Source of the DNA: Streptomyces leeuwenhoekii
GTDB taxonomy: Bacteria; Actinomycetota; Actinomycetes; Streptomycetales; Streptomycetaceae
Direction of reading: 5' to 3'
DNA: 64,000 bases
Assembly (NCBI RefSeq): GCF_001013905.1
Contig: NZ_LN831790.1
Location: 620,001-684,000 of the forward strand
Positions within the stretch are counted from its first letter, which is position 1. Every line of letters begins with the position of its first letter. The position numbers were made by a program, and so were the translations under genes. The notes beneath the pieces were generated by a model. The model did not search any database, was not told where the DNA came from, and saw only the letters and a program-made list of their open reading frames with translations. Of the stretch, positions 10,001 through 17,270 are shown piece after piece.

Positions 10001-10259
10001 ACTCGCGGACGTTCTCCAGCGCGGGCCCGATGTGCTTGGCGAAGCGCGCGTCGTCGGCGAGGTCGGTCACCAGGCCGAGGTCGGCGACGAACAGCGTGTC
10101 CCGGCCGTGCAGCCTGCGCACCAGGACCGGGCCGTGCTCCCGCATCAGGCCCATGACCTGCTGGATGGGGGTGCTGCCGGGGCCGGTGGCGGAGATGTCG
10201 ACGACGGGGACCTCGGGGGTGCCGGTCGCGGGACGGGGGTGCGGCGCGGTGGGGGGCAT
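7068..10259 (-). CDS. Self-sufficient cytochrome P450-NADPH reductase fusion (CYP102 family)
   Basis: A 1063-residue fusion with the length and layout of CYP102 (P450-BM3) enzymes. The P450 domain has the I-helix motif AGHETTSG near residue 269 and the heme-ligand motif FGTGERACIG with Cys 410. An FMN flavodoxin-like domain starts near residue 500 (LFLHGSNYGT), then FAD and NADPH domains follow, including VCGDGARMAPGV near the end. Such enzymes hydroxylate fatty acids or similar chains in the cytosol using NADPH. The ATG 10259 start follows AAAGG. It is divergent from a PAS-LuxR gene with a palindrome between them. Closest in my memory is actinobacterial CYP102B1. Confidence 0.93.
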   Translation of the reverse strand: MPPTAPHPRPATGTPEVPVVDISATGPGSTPIQQVMGLMREHGPVLVRRLHGRDTLFVADLGLVTDLADDARFAKHIGPALENVREFAADGLFTAYNDEPNWAKAHDILMPAFALGSMRTYHPVMLTVARRLVDHWDRAARAGQPVNVPDDMTRMTLDTIGLAGFGYDFGSFARDEPHPFVASMVRCLEWSMTRLARTPGQDHTAADAAFRADAAHLARVVDDVIASRTGTDQRAARDLLGLMLTAEHPADGTTLDAANIRNQVITFLIAGHETTSGAMSFALYYLAKHPAVLQLVQREVDELWGDQADPEPTYDEVGRLTYTRQVLNEALRLWPTAAAFSRHALEDTLLGGRVPLRAGQGVTVLAPMLHRQPVWGDNPELFDPSRFTAEAEAARPVHAFKPFGTGERACIGRQFALHEATMLLAMLVHRYRLHDHAGYRLTVKETLTLKPEGFTLTLTPRTPADRAHPALPGAAAAEGAGVAAGPASAALPARVRPGTGALFLHGSNYGTCREFAAQLADEAAALGCATEVAPLDAFAQGLPADRPVIITAASYNGRPTDDATAFAAWLEGTADLSGVTYAVLGVGDRNWAATYQHVPARIDDRLAALGAGRLLDRAGADASGDLTGAVRDFAARLRTALLERYGDPEATAPAAGPAAAYEVRTLTGGPLDALAERHGLVPMTVTETRDLTAPGHPRRKRFVRVALPDGVTYRTADHLTVLPANDPALVERAAAAFGVDLGTVLDIRPTRPRRDGLAVDRPLTVRELFTHHVELQERPAPDRLAALAAANPCPPERAALAALTDDPRTLVELVEDHPALRGALDWPALLELFTPLRPRHYSISSSPAVSPGHADLMVSVLQAPARSGKGLYRGTGSGHLAAVRPGDTLLARVQPCREAFRIDAADTRTPVVMVAAGTGLAPFRGVIADRVAALAAGASPAPGLLFFGCDAPDADFLHAEELRAAEAAGAVGLRPAFSAAPERGVSFVQHRIAAEAEEVWALLEAGARVHVCGDGARMAPGVREAFRTLHRKYTPGADDTAAGEWLDGLVAAGRYVEDVYAAG

Positions 10260-10336
10260 GCGCGTCAACTGCCTTTCAGGGTACGGACCTACTGCGCTCC
10301 AGCCTGATCGACCGGACCCCGCGGCCCGTCCCGCCG

Positions 10337-10356
10337 CACTACATGATTGTGTAGTG
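10337..10356. promoter_or_regulatory. Palindromic operator candidate between P450 fusion and PAS-LuxR gene
   Basis: A perfect inverted repeat CACTACA-N6-TGTAGTG in an otherwise GC-rich divergent intergenic region (10260-10409). It lies 78-97 bp from the P450 start and 54-73 bp from the regulator start, where one factor could control both genes. The arms look like those of BlaI/MarR-type sites, but the binding protein is not known. Confidence 0.55.
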
Positions 10357-10409
10357 CCCGCGGGCGTGTCGCCCTTGTGCGCGGCGGCGCCCCGTGGCAG
10401 GAGGTGCGC

Positions 10410-11045
10410 GTGGACATGCAGGGGCAGGGTGCCGTGATCTGGCGCAACCGGGCCCTGATGCTCTTCGACCGGGTCGCGGTGCCGGTGGCGGTGTGCGACG
10501 TGTACGGCGCGGTGCTGCTGGCCAACCCCGCGATGGCCGCGGAGTGCGGCACGACGCCGGGACGGCTGCGCGGCCGGGACGTGCTGGAGCTGTTCAGCCC
10601 GCGGGAGGCCGGCCAGGTGGAGCGGATCGCGCAGGCGCTGCGGTTGCGGCACCGTTCGCGCTATCAGGTGTCGGTGCGCTGGCCGGCGCCCGGCGGCGGG
10701 GAGCGCTACGGCGAGCTGACCGCGGACCCGGTCAGCGACACCGCGGACGACACGCCCGCGCTGCTGGTGATGCTGCGGGTGCGGGGCGAACGGCGGCCGG
10801 GGGCCGGGCCGCCCGTACGGGTCTCGCCGGTGGAGGCGCGGATCCTCGCCCTGCTGGCGGGCGGCGCCACCACGGCGCGGGCCGCCCGGGAGACGGGACT
10901 GTCACCGGACGGGGTGGCCTACCACCTGCGCCGCCTGTCCGCGCGGTGGGAGGCGGCCAACCGCACCGAACTGGTCGCCCGCGCCTACGCGCTCGGCGTG
11001 CTCGCGCCGGGCGTCTGGCCGCCGGAGCCCGCGGACGTGCCCTGA
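10410..11045 (+). CDS. PAS-domain LuxR-type transcriptional regulator
   Basis: 211 residues. A PAS sensor domain spans about residues 10-115 (VAVPVAVCDVYGAVLLANPAM). A LuxR-like helix-turn-helix at about 130-200 (VSPVEARILALLAGGATTARAA) is followed by a recognition helix (SPDGVAYHLRRL). AGGAGG at 10399-10404 fits GTG 10410; ATG 10416 in frame is an alternative. It is divergent from the CYP102-type gene and a plausible regulator of it, perhaps sensing a fatty acid or redox ligand through the PAS domain. That role is inferred from position only. Confidence 0.85.
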   Translation: MDMQGQGAVIWRNRALMLFDRVAVPVAVCDVYGAVLLANPAMAAECGTTPGRLRGRDVLELFSPREAGQVERIAQALRLRHRSRYQVSVRWPAPGGGERYGELTADPVSDTADDTPALLVMLRVRGERRPGAGPPVRVSPVEARILALLAGGATTARAARETGLSPDGVAYHLRRLSARWEAANRTELVARAYALGVLAPGVWPPEPADVP

Positions 11046-11062
11046 CGCGCGCGGGAAATTCA

Positions 11063-11092
11063 TTGGCCCGCGCTCCGGCGGCTGGTTACCGT
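11063..11092 (+). promoter_or_regulatory. Promoter of FBP-domain gene
   Basis: TTGGCC (11063-11068), an 18-bp spacer and TACCGT (11087-11092) resemble a principal-sigma promoter. The predicted start of transcription falls at about 11098, inside the palindrome listed next. Confidence 0.45.
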
Positions 11093-11096
11093 GAGC

Positions 11097-11117
11097 AAAC
11101 CTAGGACCCCTAGGTTT
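11097..11117. promoter_or_regulatory. Palindromic operator candidate at the FBP-gene transcription start
   Basis: A perfect 9-bp inverted repeat AAACCTAGG-N3-CCTAGGTTT. It contains two copies of CTAG, a tetramer that is rare in such genomes. Its position at the predicted +1 would suit a repressor. The start codon of the FBP gene is 36 bp downstream. Confidence 0.6.
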
Positions 11118-11152
11118 ACGGCCCCTCCCCCACCGACCCCCGGAGGCATCTC

Positions 11153-11647
11153 ATGAGGCCCCTCACCGAGCGGGACATCCGCGGCTCCTTCGTCAACTGC
11201 TCCAAGGGCGAGGCCCGGCGTCTGGCCATACCCCGCGACCTCGGGGAACGACCGTGGGACGACCTCGACTTCCTCGGCTGGCGGGATCCCGGAGCGCCCG
11301 ACCGCAGCTATCTGGTCACCGAACGCGAGGACCGGCTCGTCGGGGTGGCCCTGCGTTTCCAGCCCGCCCGGCGCGGTCTGCTCCAGCGGAGCATGTGCTC
11401 GCTGTGCCTGACCTCGCATCCGCGCGGCGGGGTTTCCCTGATGACCGCGCGCAAGGCCGGACCGGCGGGCCGTGAGGGCAACTCGGTCGGCCTGTACATG
11501 TGCGCCGACCTCGCGTGTTCCCTGTACCTGCGGGGCAAGAAGGTGCCCGAGACCGGCACGCGTTTCGAGGAGAGCCTGACTCTGGAGGAACAGATCGCCC
11601 GGACCACCGGTCATCTCTCCGCCTTCCTCGACAAACTGTCCGCCTGA
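11153..11647 (+). CDS. FBP-domain (treble-clef zinc-finger) protein
   Basis: 164 residues resembling the FBP domain (the C-terminal zinc finger also found in EF-G-binding FusB/Fbp proteins). Paired cysteines occur in SMCSLC near residues 82-85 and YMCADLAC near 117-122. Bacterial FusB-type proteins release EF-G from the ribosome, but stand-alone actinobacterial members have no settled role. It ends 16 bp before the convergent erythromycin-esterase gene. A strong palindrome at its promoter suggests tight regulation. Confidence 0.82.
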   Translation: MRPLTERDIRGSFVNCSKGEARRLAIPRDLGERPWDDLDFLGWRDPGAPDRSYLVTEREDRLVGVALRFQPARRGLLQRSMCSLCLTSHPRGGVSLMTARKAGPAGREGNSVGLYMCADLACSLYLRGKKVPETGTRFEESLTLEEQIARTTGHLSAFLDKLSA

Positions 11648-11663
11648 CCGGCCCGGGCGTTGC

Positions 11664-13073
11664 TCACCGGTCGCGCAGCGTGGCCGCCCGGACCTGATGC
11701 AGGTGGATCAGCACGTCGTGGCTGCGGGCGAGGGCGACCTCGTACGGGCCGTCCGGGTAGGCGGTGCCGATGCTGCGCGTCGGCCGGGCCCGCCGCAGCC
11801 AGTCCCCGGCCGGGGAGGCGACGGTGCGCAGATCCACCATGTAGTCGCGGTACCGCACCCGGTCCAGCACCTGTTCGTTGCTGCCCGGCTCCGCCGGGCC
11901 CAGGGACCAGCGCCGGACGGCGCCGTCGGGTCCGGTGGCGTTGAAGGAGCCATGGTCGAAGGTGACCCCGACGCTCAGGTACCCGGCACCGAGGCGGTCG
12001 CGCAGGAAGGCGCCCTGCATCTTCGGATAGTGGGCGGGGTCCACCGGCTCGTAGCCGATGTGGGCGTCGTGCGCGGACAGCAGCACCTTGGTACCGGTGT
12101 GGCGGTGCCACCAGTCCACGTTGGCGGCCATCGCCTCGTCGCGGTAGCGCATGGCCGCGGCGATCTGCCCGGGGTCCTCCAGGTCGAAGGCGTACTGCCG
12201 TGCCGTCTGGTCGATCACTGCGGCGTTCTGGACGGCCCGGTCGTACGCCTCGCGGTCGCGGTCCCGGTGCGGCCCCTGCCGCTTCAGCAGCCGCAGCGCC
12301 TGGCCGGTGCGGTCGGCCATCTCCGCGCGCTCGGCGTACGGCCTGCCCAGGTAGCGCTCGATGTACGTCCCGGTCGCCACGGTGGGGCGCAGCCCCCGGT
12401 ACAGCTCCTCGAAGCGGTCGCGCAGCGCGGGGCGGGCCGCGGCGACGTAGCGCGTGACCTCGTCGTACAGCTCGGGCCCGGTCCAGGCGATGTCGTCGCC
12501 CATGAATCGGACGGGGTCGCCGGGATGGCGGACGTTGTAGGCCCGCATCCACTGGAACAGTCGCAGGTAGTCGGTGTTGTTCCACCACAGGTAGTCGCGC
12601 TGGAACTCCTCCCCCATGATCTGCCGGGGGTCTCCCTCGCCGTGCAGCACGTAGTCGTTCAGTCCGAGGCCGGTGCTCCAGCCGGCCTCCAGGGCGAAGG
12701 TGCGGAACCCCTTCGTCTCCACGAGGTGGCGGAAGACGCGGTCCTTCAGGGCGAAGAACTCGTGCGAGCTGTGCGTGGCCTCGCCCACTCCGACGACGCG
12801 GGCGTCGCCGATCACGCGCTCCAGGAAGCGCAGGTCGCGCGTGTCGCCGCCGGGCTCGGCGGTACGCAGCGGGTGGGCGGCCCGGTCCAGGGCCCCGACG
12901 ACCGCCGGGGCGGACCCGGTGTGCGGGCCGGCCGCCGCCGGGGGGCTTGCGGACGCGGGCGCCGCCCCGGCCGCGGCGCCGGCCGTCGCCGTACCGGCGG
13001 TGGCGAGGGCGGTGAGGGCGGCGAGCACGACGAGGGTGGTACGGGTCCGGTGTCGCCGGGTGTGGGAGCGCAT
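11664..13073 (-). CDS. Secreted erythromycin-esterase family protein
   Basis: 469 residues from ATG 13073. The N terminus is a signal peptide (RSHTRRHRTR, then a hydrophobic stretch, then Ala-rich cleavage region near residue 30-35). The body is of the EreA/EreB/succinoglycan-biosynthesis family: GVGEATHSSHEFF carries the conserved Glu-His, and a second His motif HDAHIGY follows later. Known members hydrolyse macrolide lactones, but many Streptomyces homologues have unknown substrates, so resistance should not be assumed. The ribosome site is weak and an upstream start at 13109 is possible, though it would bury the signal peptide. Confidence 0.83.
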   Translation of the reverse strand: MRSHTRRHRTRTTLVVLAALTALATAGTATAGAAAGAAPASASPPAAAGPHTGSAPAVVGALDRAAHPLRTAEPGGDTRDLRFLERVIGDARVVGVGEATHSSHEFFALKDRVFRHLVETKGFRTFALEAGWSTGLGLNDYVLHGEGDPRQIMGEEFQRDYLWWNNTDYLRLFQWMRAYNVRHPGDPVRFMGDDIAWTGPELYDEVTRYVAAARPALRDRFEELYRGLRPTVATGTYIERYLGRPYAERAEMADRTGQALRLLKRQGPHRDRDREAYDRAVQNAAVIDQTARQYAFDLEDPGQIAAAMRYRDEAMAANVDWWHRHTGTKVLLSAHDAHIGYEPVDPAHYPKMQGAFLRDRLGAGYLSVGVTFDHGSFNATGPDGAVRRWSLGPAEPGSNEQVLDRVRYRDYMVDLRTVASPAGDWLRRARPTRSIGTAYPDGPYEVALARSHDVLIHLHQVRAATLRDR

Positions 13074-13307
13074 GGTCCAAGGCTGCCGTGCGTGCCCTGA
13101 GCCCACCATGCGGACAACCGCCGTCTTGAGGTGCGGACAACCCGTTGAGGTCGCTGAGGTTTTCCTCAGGGTCCGGTTCCGGCCACCGAGGCGGCTGCCC
13201 AAGGCCCCGCCCGCCAGGCGCCACGGCGATTCGGCTGCACGTCCGCCGGGGCGCGGGAACGTTCCGGATCTCCTGCGTCCGGTTACCGTCCTGTCCGGAT
13301 ACGTTCG

Positions 13308-14600
13308 ATGCGCCTGGTGAAGGGGAACAGCCCGAGGATGCGTGATCTACGTGAGAGGGTCGAAACAGCCGCGCGGGTGGCACGGAAGGCGTATCGGGAT
13401 CCCCTGGTCGTGCAGGCGGTGCGCTCGGCCGCCGCGGCGTCGATCGCCTATGTCATCGCGGTGCGGCTGTCCCCCGACAAGTCGGCGGCTCCGCTCACCG
13501 CGCCCCTCACCGCGCTGCTGGTCGTCCAGGTCACCCTGTACGCGACGCTCAAAATGAGCGTCCGTCGCGTCAACTCGGTGGTGGCCGGTGTCCTGGTCGC
13601 CATCGCCTTCAGCGTGGTGGTGGGGCTGAGCTGGTGGAGCCTGGCCCTGGTGATCGTGGCGGCGCTGGGCGTCGGGCACCTGGTGCGGGCGCACGAGTTC
13701 GTCGCCGAGGTGGCGATCAGCGCGATGCTGGTGCTCGGGGTGACCGCGCATGGGGCGCTGGCCTGGGCGCGGGTGGTGGAGACGCTGATCGGAGCGGTGG
13801 TCGGCCTGGCCTTCAACCTGCTCCTCGCGCCTCCGGTGTGGGTGGAACAGGCCGGCGAGTCGATCGAGGGGCTGGCCCGGCGGATGCGGCAGCTGATGCT
13901 GCGCCTGGGCGAGGAGGCCGCCGGCCACACGCTGTACCACCGCGCGGCGGAGCGGCTGCACGAGGCCCGTCGGCTCGACCACGCCATCGTCGAGGTGGAC
14001 GAGGCGCTGCGGCAGGCGGAGGACAGTCTGCGGCTCAACCCGCGCGTACGCGAGGGTCTGCTGCACCGGGTGGTGCTGCGTACGGGGCTGGACACGCTGG
14101 AGATCTGCACGGTGGTCCTGCGGGTACTCGCGCGCACCTTCACCGACCTGGCGAAGGAACGCGAACCGAAGGCCCTGCTCCCGCCGGAGATCGGCTCCAC
14201 CGTCGAGCAGTTGCTGTCCGAGATCGCCGATGCCGTGGTGAGTTTCGCGGTCCTGGTCACCACCAGCGTCAGCAAGAACGCCGAGTCCGCGGAGGAACGT
14301 CTCTCCGCCGAGCTGCGGCAGGCCGCGATCACTCGCGACAAACTCGCCGACCTGCTGCTGGACGAGGTGCGGCGCGACGCCCGGCACTGGCAGCTGCACG
14401 GTGCCGTCCTGACCGAGGTCAACCGCATCCTGGACGAGATGGACACCGAGCACCGGTCACGCCGTCTGCTGGAGGAGCTGGACCGTCACACGCATGAGCA
14501 GCGTGCCCGCCGGCCCCGGCTGACCGGTCTGCGGGACCGCCTGCGGCGCCGTCGGCGTCCGCGCCGGAACCGGGAGGCCACCGCGCAGCGTTCTGCCTGA
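13308..14600 (+). CDS. FUSC-type membrane protein
   Basis: 430 residues. Hydrophobic helices from about residue 35 to 185 (AVRSAAAASIAYVIAVRLS..., VVAGVLVAIAFSVVVGLSWW...) form a FUSC-like module. A long charged, largely helical cytoplasmic region and an Arg-rich tail follow. Function is probably anion or aromatic-compound transport. It has the same topology as the gene at 2302-3804 and is likely a paralogue. ATG 13338 with a GAGG just before it is a plausible alternative start. Confidence 0.8.
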   Translation: MRLVKGNSPRMRDLRERVETAARVARKAYRDPLVVQAVRSAAAASIAYVIAVRLSPDKSAAPLTAPLTALLVVQVTLYATLKMSVRRVNSVVAGVLVAIAFSVVVGLSWWSLALVIVAALGVGHLVRAHEFVAEVAISAMLVLGVTAHGALAWARVVETLIGAVVGLAFNLLLAPPVWVEQAGESIEGLARRMRQLMLRLGEEAAGHTLYHRAAERLHEARRLDHAIVEVDEALRQAEDSLRLNPRVREGLLHRVVLRTGLDTLEICTVVLRVLARTFTDLAKEREPKALLPPEIGSTVEQLLSEIADAVVSFAVLVTTSVSKNAESAEERLSAELRQAAITRDKLADLLLDEVRRDARHWQLHGAVLTEVNRILDEMDTEHRSRRLLEELDRHTHEQRARRPRLTGLRDRLRRRRRPRRNREATAQRSA

Positions 14601-14691
14601 CGAGCGGCGGCGGATCCGCCGGGCGCCCGCCCGTGACCTGATCGGGCGCGGGGCACGCGAACACGCGTCATGGAGCGAAGGGGGCACACGG

Positions 14692-15744
14692 ATGACCGAC
14701 ACCGCCGTGCGGGTCGACGGGAACACGCTGCGACTGCCGGGCGGTGTGGCGGTGCGGTTCGTCCGTACCCTGCGCCTGCCCGAGACCGGCACCCACCCGC
14801 TGCCGCCTGGCCTCGGCGAGTTCCCGGTCCGCCGGGTGGCGGATCACGGCGACCGCGTGCCGGAGGCCATGCGGGCGCGCGGCGGCGTGATGCTGCCGGT
14901 GTATCTGCGCGAGGCGATGTGGCTCGGCTTCGCCGGTACGCGGGAGCCCGCCGCGTTGCAGGTGGGCGTGGGCAAGGTGTGCGCGGTCTCGGGGCGCCCG
15001 TGGAGCGACCGGCTCGCCCGCGACCCGCAGAACTACGTGGTGCTGCCCCGCCAGCCCTGGCTGGACGGCATCAACTCCGGACCCGGCGGGGTCCGCCAGT
15101 TCGTGGCGGTACCGCTGGGCCTGGGGGCGACCGTCGAGGGCCAGGTCACCGGCGAGGAGGTCTGGGGCGGCGTGCAGCTCCAGTCCTTCCCTCTGAACGA
15201 TGGGGCGCTGGCCCGGTGGCGCGAGGAGGAGCGGCGGCGGGCCGAGGCGGCCCTGCGGGTCCCCCGTCCGGCCGGGGGTTTCGGCGCGGCGGGGCCGCTC
15301 GCGGCGCCGGGCTCGGCCCCCGCCTCCCTCGCGAGCGGACCGGCGCGGCGGCCCCGGGCCGCCGCGGCCATGGGGCTCGGCGCGGGCGGTTCCCTGCGGC
15401 AGGAGGTCTACCGCGACGACCGGTCGCCGGGCGACTGGGCCGAACGGCCGGCGGGACGGGTCTTCGTGCTTCTGGTGACGCCGCCGGAGTGGCGGCGCAT
15501 CACCGGCGAGGCGCCCCCGCCCTCGCCGGTGGACCGGGCCGCGTACACCCGGGCCGGGCTGCCCTGGTACGACTACTACGACCAGGACGCCGACGATCTC
15601 GCCCCCGCGGACACCCTCCAGGGCGTCCGGCCGGTCGGCGACTGGCTCGGCGACGACCAAGAGCCCTGGCAGGCGCCCTCTGCGCAGCAGGTGCACCCGC
15701 TGAAGGACGCGCCGGGCCACCCGGTGCAGGACGGCGACTGGTAG
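14692..15744 (+). CDS. Conserved-looking protein of unknown function
   Basis: 350 residues; I do not recognise the family. It begins with a beta-rich segment and has a well-ordered middle (GVMLPVYLREAMWLGF, QNYVVLPRQPWLDGINSGPG, QFVAVPLGLGATVEGQVTGEE). A Pro/Ala/Gly-rich linker covers about residues 195-235, and the acidic C terminus contains WYDYYDQDADDLAP. No signal peptide or membrane helix is seen. A GAAGGGG ribosome site precedes the ATG. It follows the FUSC gene by 91 bp on the same strand and may be co-expressed. Confidence 0.65.
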   Translation: MTDTAVRVDGNTLRLPGGVAVRFVRTLRLPETGTHPLPPGLGEFPVRRVADHGDRVPEAMRARGGVMLPVYLREAMWLGFAGTREPAALQVGVGKVCAVSGRPWSDRLARDPQNYVVLPRQPWLDGINSGPGGVRQFVAVPLGLGATVEGQVTGEEVWGGVQLQSFPLNDGALARWREEERRRAEAALRVPRPAGGFGAAGPLAAPGSAPASLASGPARRPRAAAAMGLGAGGSLRQEVYRDDRSPGDWAERPAGRVFVLLVTPPEWRRITGEAPPPSPVDRAAYTRAGLPWYDYYDQDADDLAPADTLQGVRPVGDWLGDDQEPWQAPSAQQVHPLKDAPGHPVQDGDW

Positions 15745-16173
15745 GCACGGCCACCACCCGGCTCGGCCCTCGGGCATGGGCACCACCCGGCTCGGCGCTT
15801 CCTCCGGAACCGCCTCATCCGGTGCTCTCACCCGGCGCGCGGGAGAGCGGCGGAGCCGCCGCCAGCGGTCCCGGGGCCGGCGGCTCCGGCCACGGCACCC
15901 CCGGGGGGCGCGCCGCGCCCGGACCGCAGGTCGGGGGCCGCGGCGGGAGCTCGGCCGGGCGCCGCACCGTCCTGGCGGCGCCCGCCCTCGGCCCGGCGCC
16001 GGCGGCCACGGTCCCACCGACGTCCTGACCGACTGCCTGCCCGGCCTCGGCCAGGTCAGCCGCCCTCCCCCGGCCCACGCGGAGTACGGCCCGGCCGCCG
16101 TCCCCGCACTCGGAAGGGCCGCTGCGACCCGGCGGCCCGCCTCAGGGCCGGGCCGGAGCCCCCTTGGTGTTCC
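15745..16173. other. Intergenic stretch without recognisable gene
   Basis: 429 bp between convergent genes. No open frame here has a ribosome site or recognisable product. A 16-bp direct repeat CACCACCCGGCTCGGC occurs at 15752-15767 and 15781-15796, 29 bp apart, just after the upstream gene. Several GC-rich inverted segments around 15840-15900 may act as terminators, but none has a T tract. Confidence 0.5.
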
Positions 16174-17094
16174 TCAGGGCCGCCCCCGCAAGCGGAACTT
16201 CAGCACGGCGCCGTCCTTGTCGACGGCGATGGCCCTGACGGTGAGCTCGTCGCCGTCCCCCTCGCCGAACGTTCCGCTACCGCCGGTGGCCAGCGTGATC
16301 TCCCCCACGGCACCGGCGGGGTCGTTGTTGCGTACCGTGACCTTGGTCTCCGTCAGCGACACGCGCAGCTTCCATCCGCCGACCACCAGGTGTGCCCGCT
16401 TCGTCACGAGGATCTCGCAGGTCCCGTCCTTGCAAGCGCCGGCGTCCGTGCCGTCCGCGGCAGCGGGCAGCGGTTTGGGCGGGGCGCACTCGGGCGCGAT
16501 GCGGTACGCGGCCGAGAGCTCGGGCTCCTCGGCGACCACGGCGGGCAGGTCGGGCTCGGGCATCTTCAGGGACGCGATCAGAGCGCCGACACGTTCGGCC
16601 CGGTCGACCGAGTCTTCCGCGGGGCTGGTGTGTGCGCTGGAGTCGGTCAGCTCGGCGACCTGCGGACGGACCCGCTCGACCTCCTTGACGAGGCTGTCGT
16701 GCAGCCGGTCGGCGGCGGTGATGCCCGACGGCCGTACGTCGTCGAGTCCCTTCGCGATCTCGTCGAGGGACGACGAGGTGTCCCACAGGTAGCCCATGGC
16801 GGTGAACTCGATCCCGATCAGCGCGTCCTCGGGCGGATCCGTGATCTCTTCGATCCCCTTGGCGCCGTTCGTCTTCACCGTCTGGAAGAGGTCCGTGACC
16901 TTGCACATCCGCCCCGTCCACCGCACCAGCGCCCGGCTCGGCTCGACGGACTTCGAGGCGGTGGACCTCGAGGTGCTCGCCGCGGTCCCCGACGGCCCGT
17001 CGCGGTCCGCCGTGTCCGGCGAACACCCGCCGACGGCCAGCGCGACTCCGGCCGCCAGCAGGGCGACACGCCCCGCCCCCGTCTTCACCGGCAT
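16174..17094 (-). CDS. Putative lipoprotein
   Basis: 306 residues. A lipoprotein signal peptide ends in LAVGGC with the lipidated Cys at position 24, followed by a Ser/Thr/Asp-rich linker. The body has no recognised domain; two Cys (GACKDGTC) near residue 220 may form a disulphide, and the C terminus is beta-rich. It is likely anchored outside the membrane. The ATG 17094 start has AAGGGAAGGA in front. It lies downstream of the adenylation-domain gene but beyond a terminator-like hairpin, so it is probably separate. Confidence 0.8.
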   Translation of the reverse strand: MPVKTGAGRVALLAAGVALAVGGCSPDTADRDGPSGTAASTSRSTASKSVEPSRALVRWTGRMCKVTDLFQTVKTNGAKGIEEITDPPEDALIGIEFTAMGYLWDTSSSLDEIAKGLDDVRPSGITAADRLHDSLVKEVERVRPQVAELTDSSAHTSPAEDSVDRAERVGALIASLKMPEPDLPAVVAEEPELSAAYRIAPECAPPKPLPAAADGTDAGACKDGTCEILVTKRAHLVVGGWKLRVSLTETKVTVRNNDPAGAVGEITLATGGSGTFGEGDGDELTVRAIAVDKDGAVLKFRLRGRP

Positions 17095-17243
17095 TGTCCT
17101 TCCCTTCTTCCCTGCACCGCGGCCCCAGCCGGCGACCATCATCCGGCCTGGCCTTCGGGCCCCCTCCCGGCGATCCGGATCCTTCACCCGAAGGGGTGGA
17201 CCGATCTCGTGGACCTGGTCAATCACGCGATGTGCCCCTGCGA

Positions 17244-17265
17244 CGGGCTGTCGTCGGACAGCCCG
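17244..17265 (-). terminator. Terminator-like hairpin after the adenylation-domain gene
   Basis: A perfect 9-bp stem (17244-17252 with 17257-17265, CGGGCTGTC/GACAGCCCG) with a four-base loop, 5 bp past the stop codon of the ligase gene. It lacks a T tract, as is common in Streptomyces. Confidence 0.5.
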
Positions 17266-17270
17266 CGCGG

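Noticed and set aside
5313..10307. Very long plus-strand open frame (about 1660 codons) over the ROK and P450 genes
   Set aside because: It is antisense to two clearly recognisable genes, Gly/Val/Arg-rich, and has no domain; a GC-bias shadow.
11664..13073. Calling the erythromycin-esterase homologue a macrolide-resistance gene
   Set aside because: The family is broad, the protein is secreted, and no resistance context is nearby; only the family name is justified.
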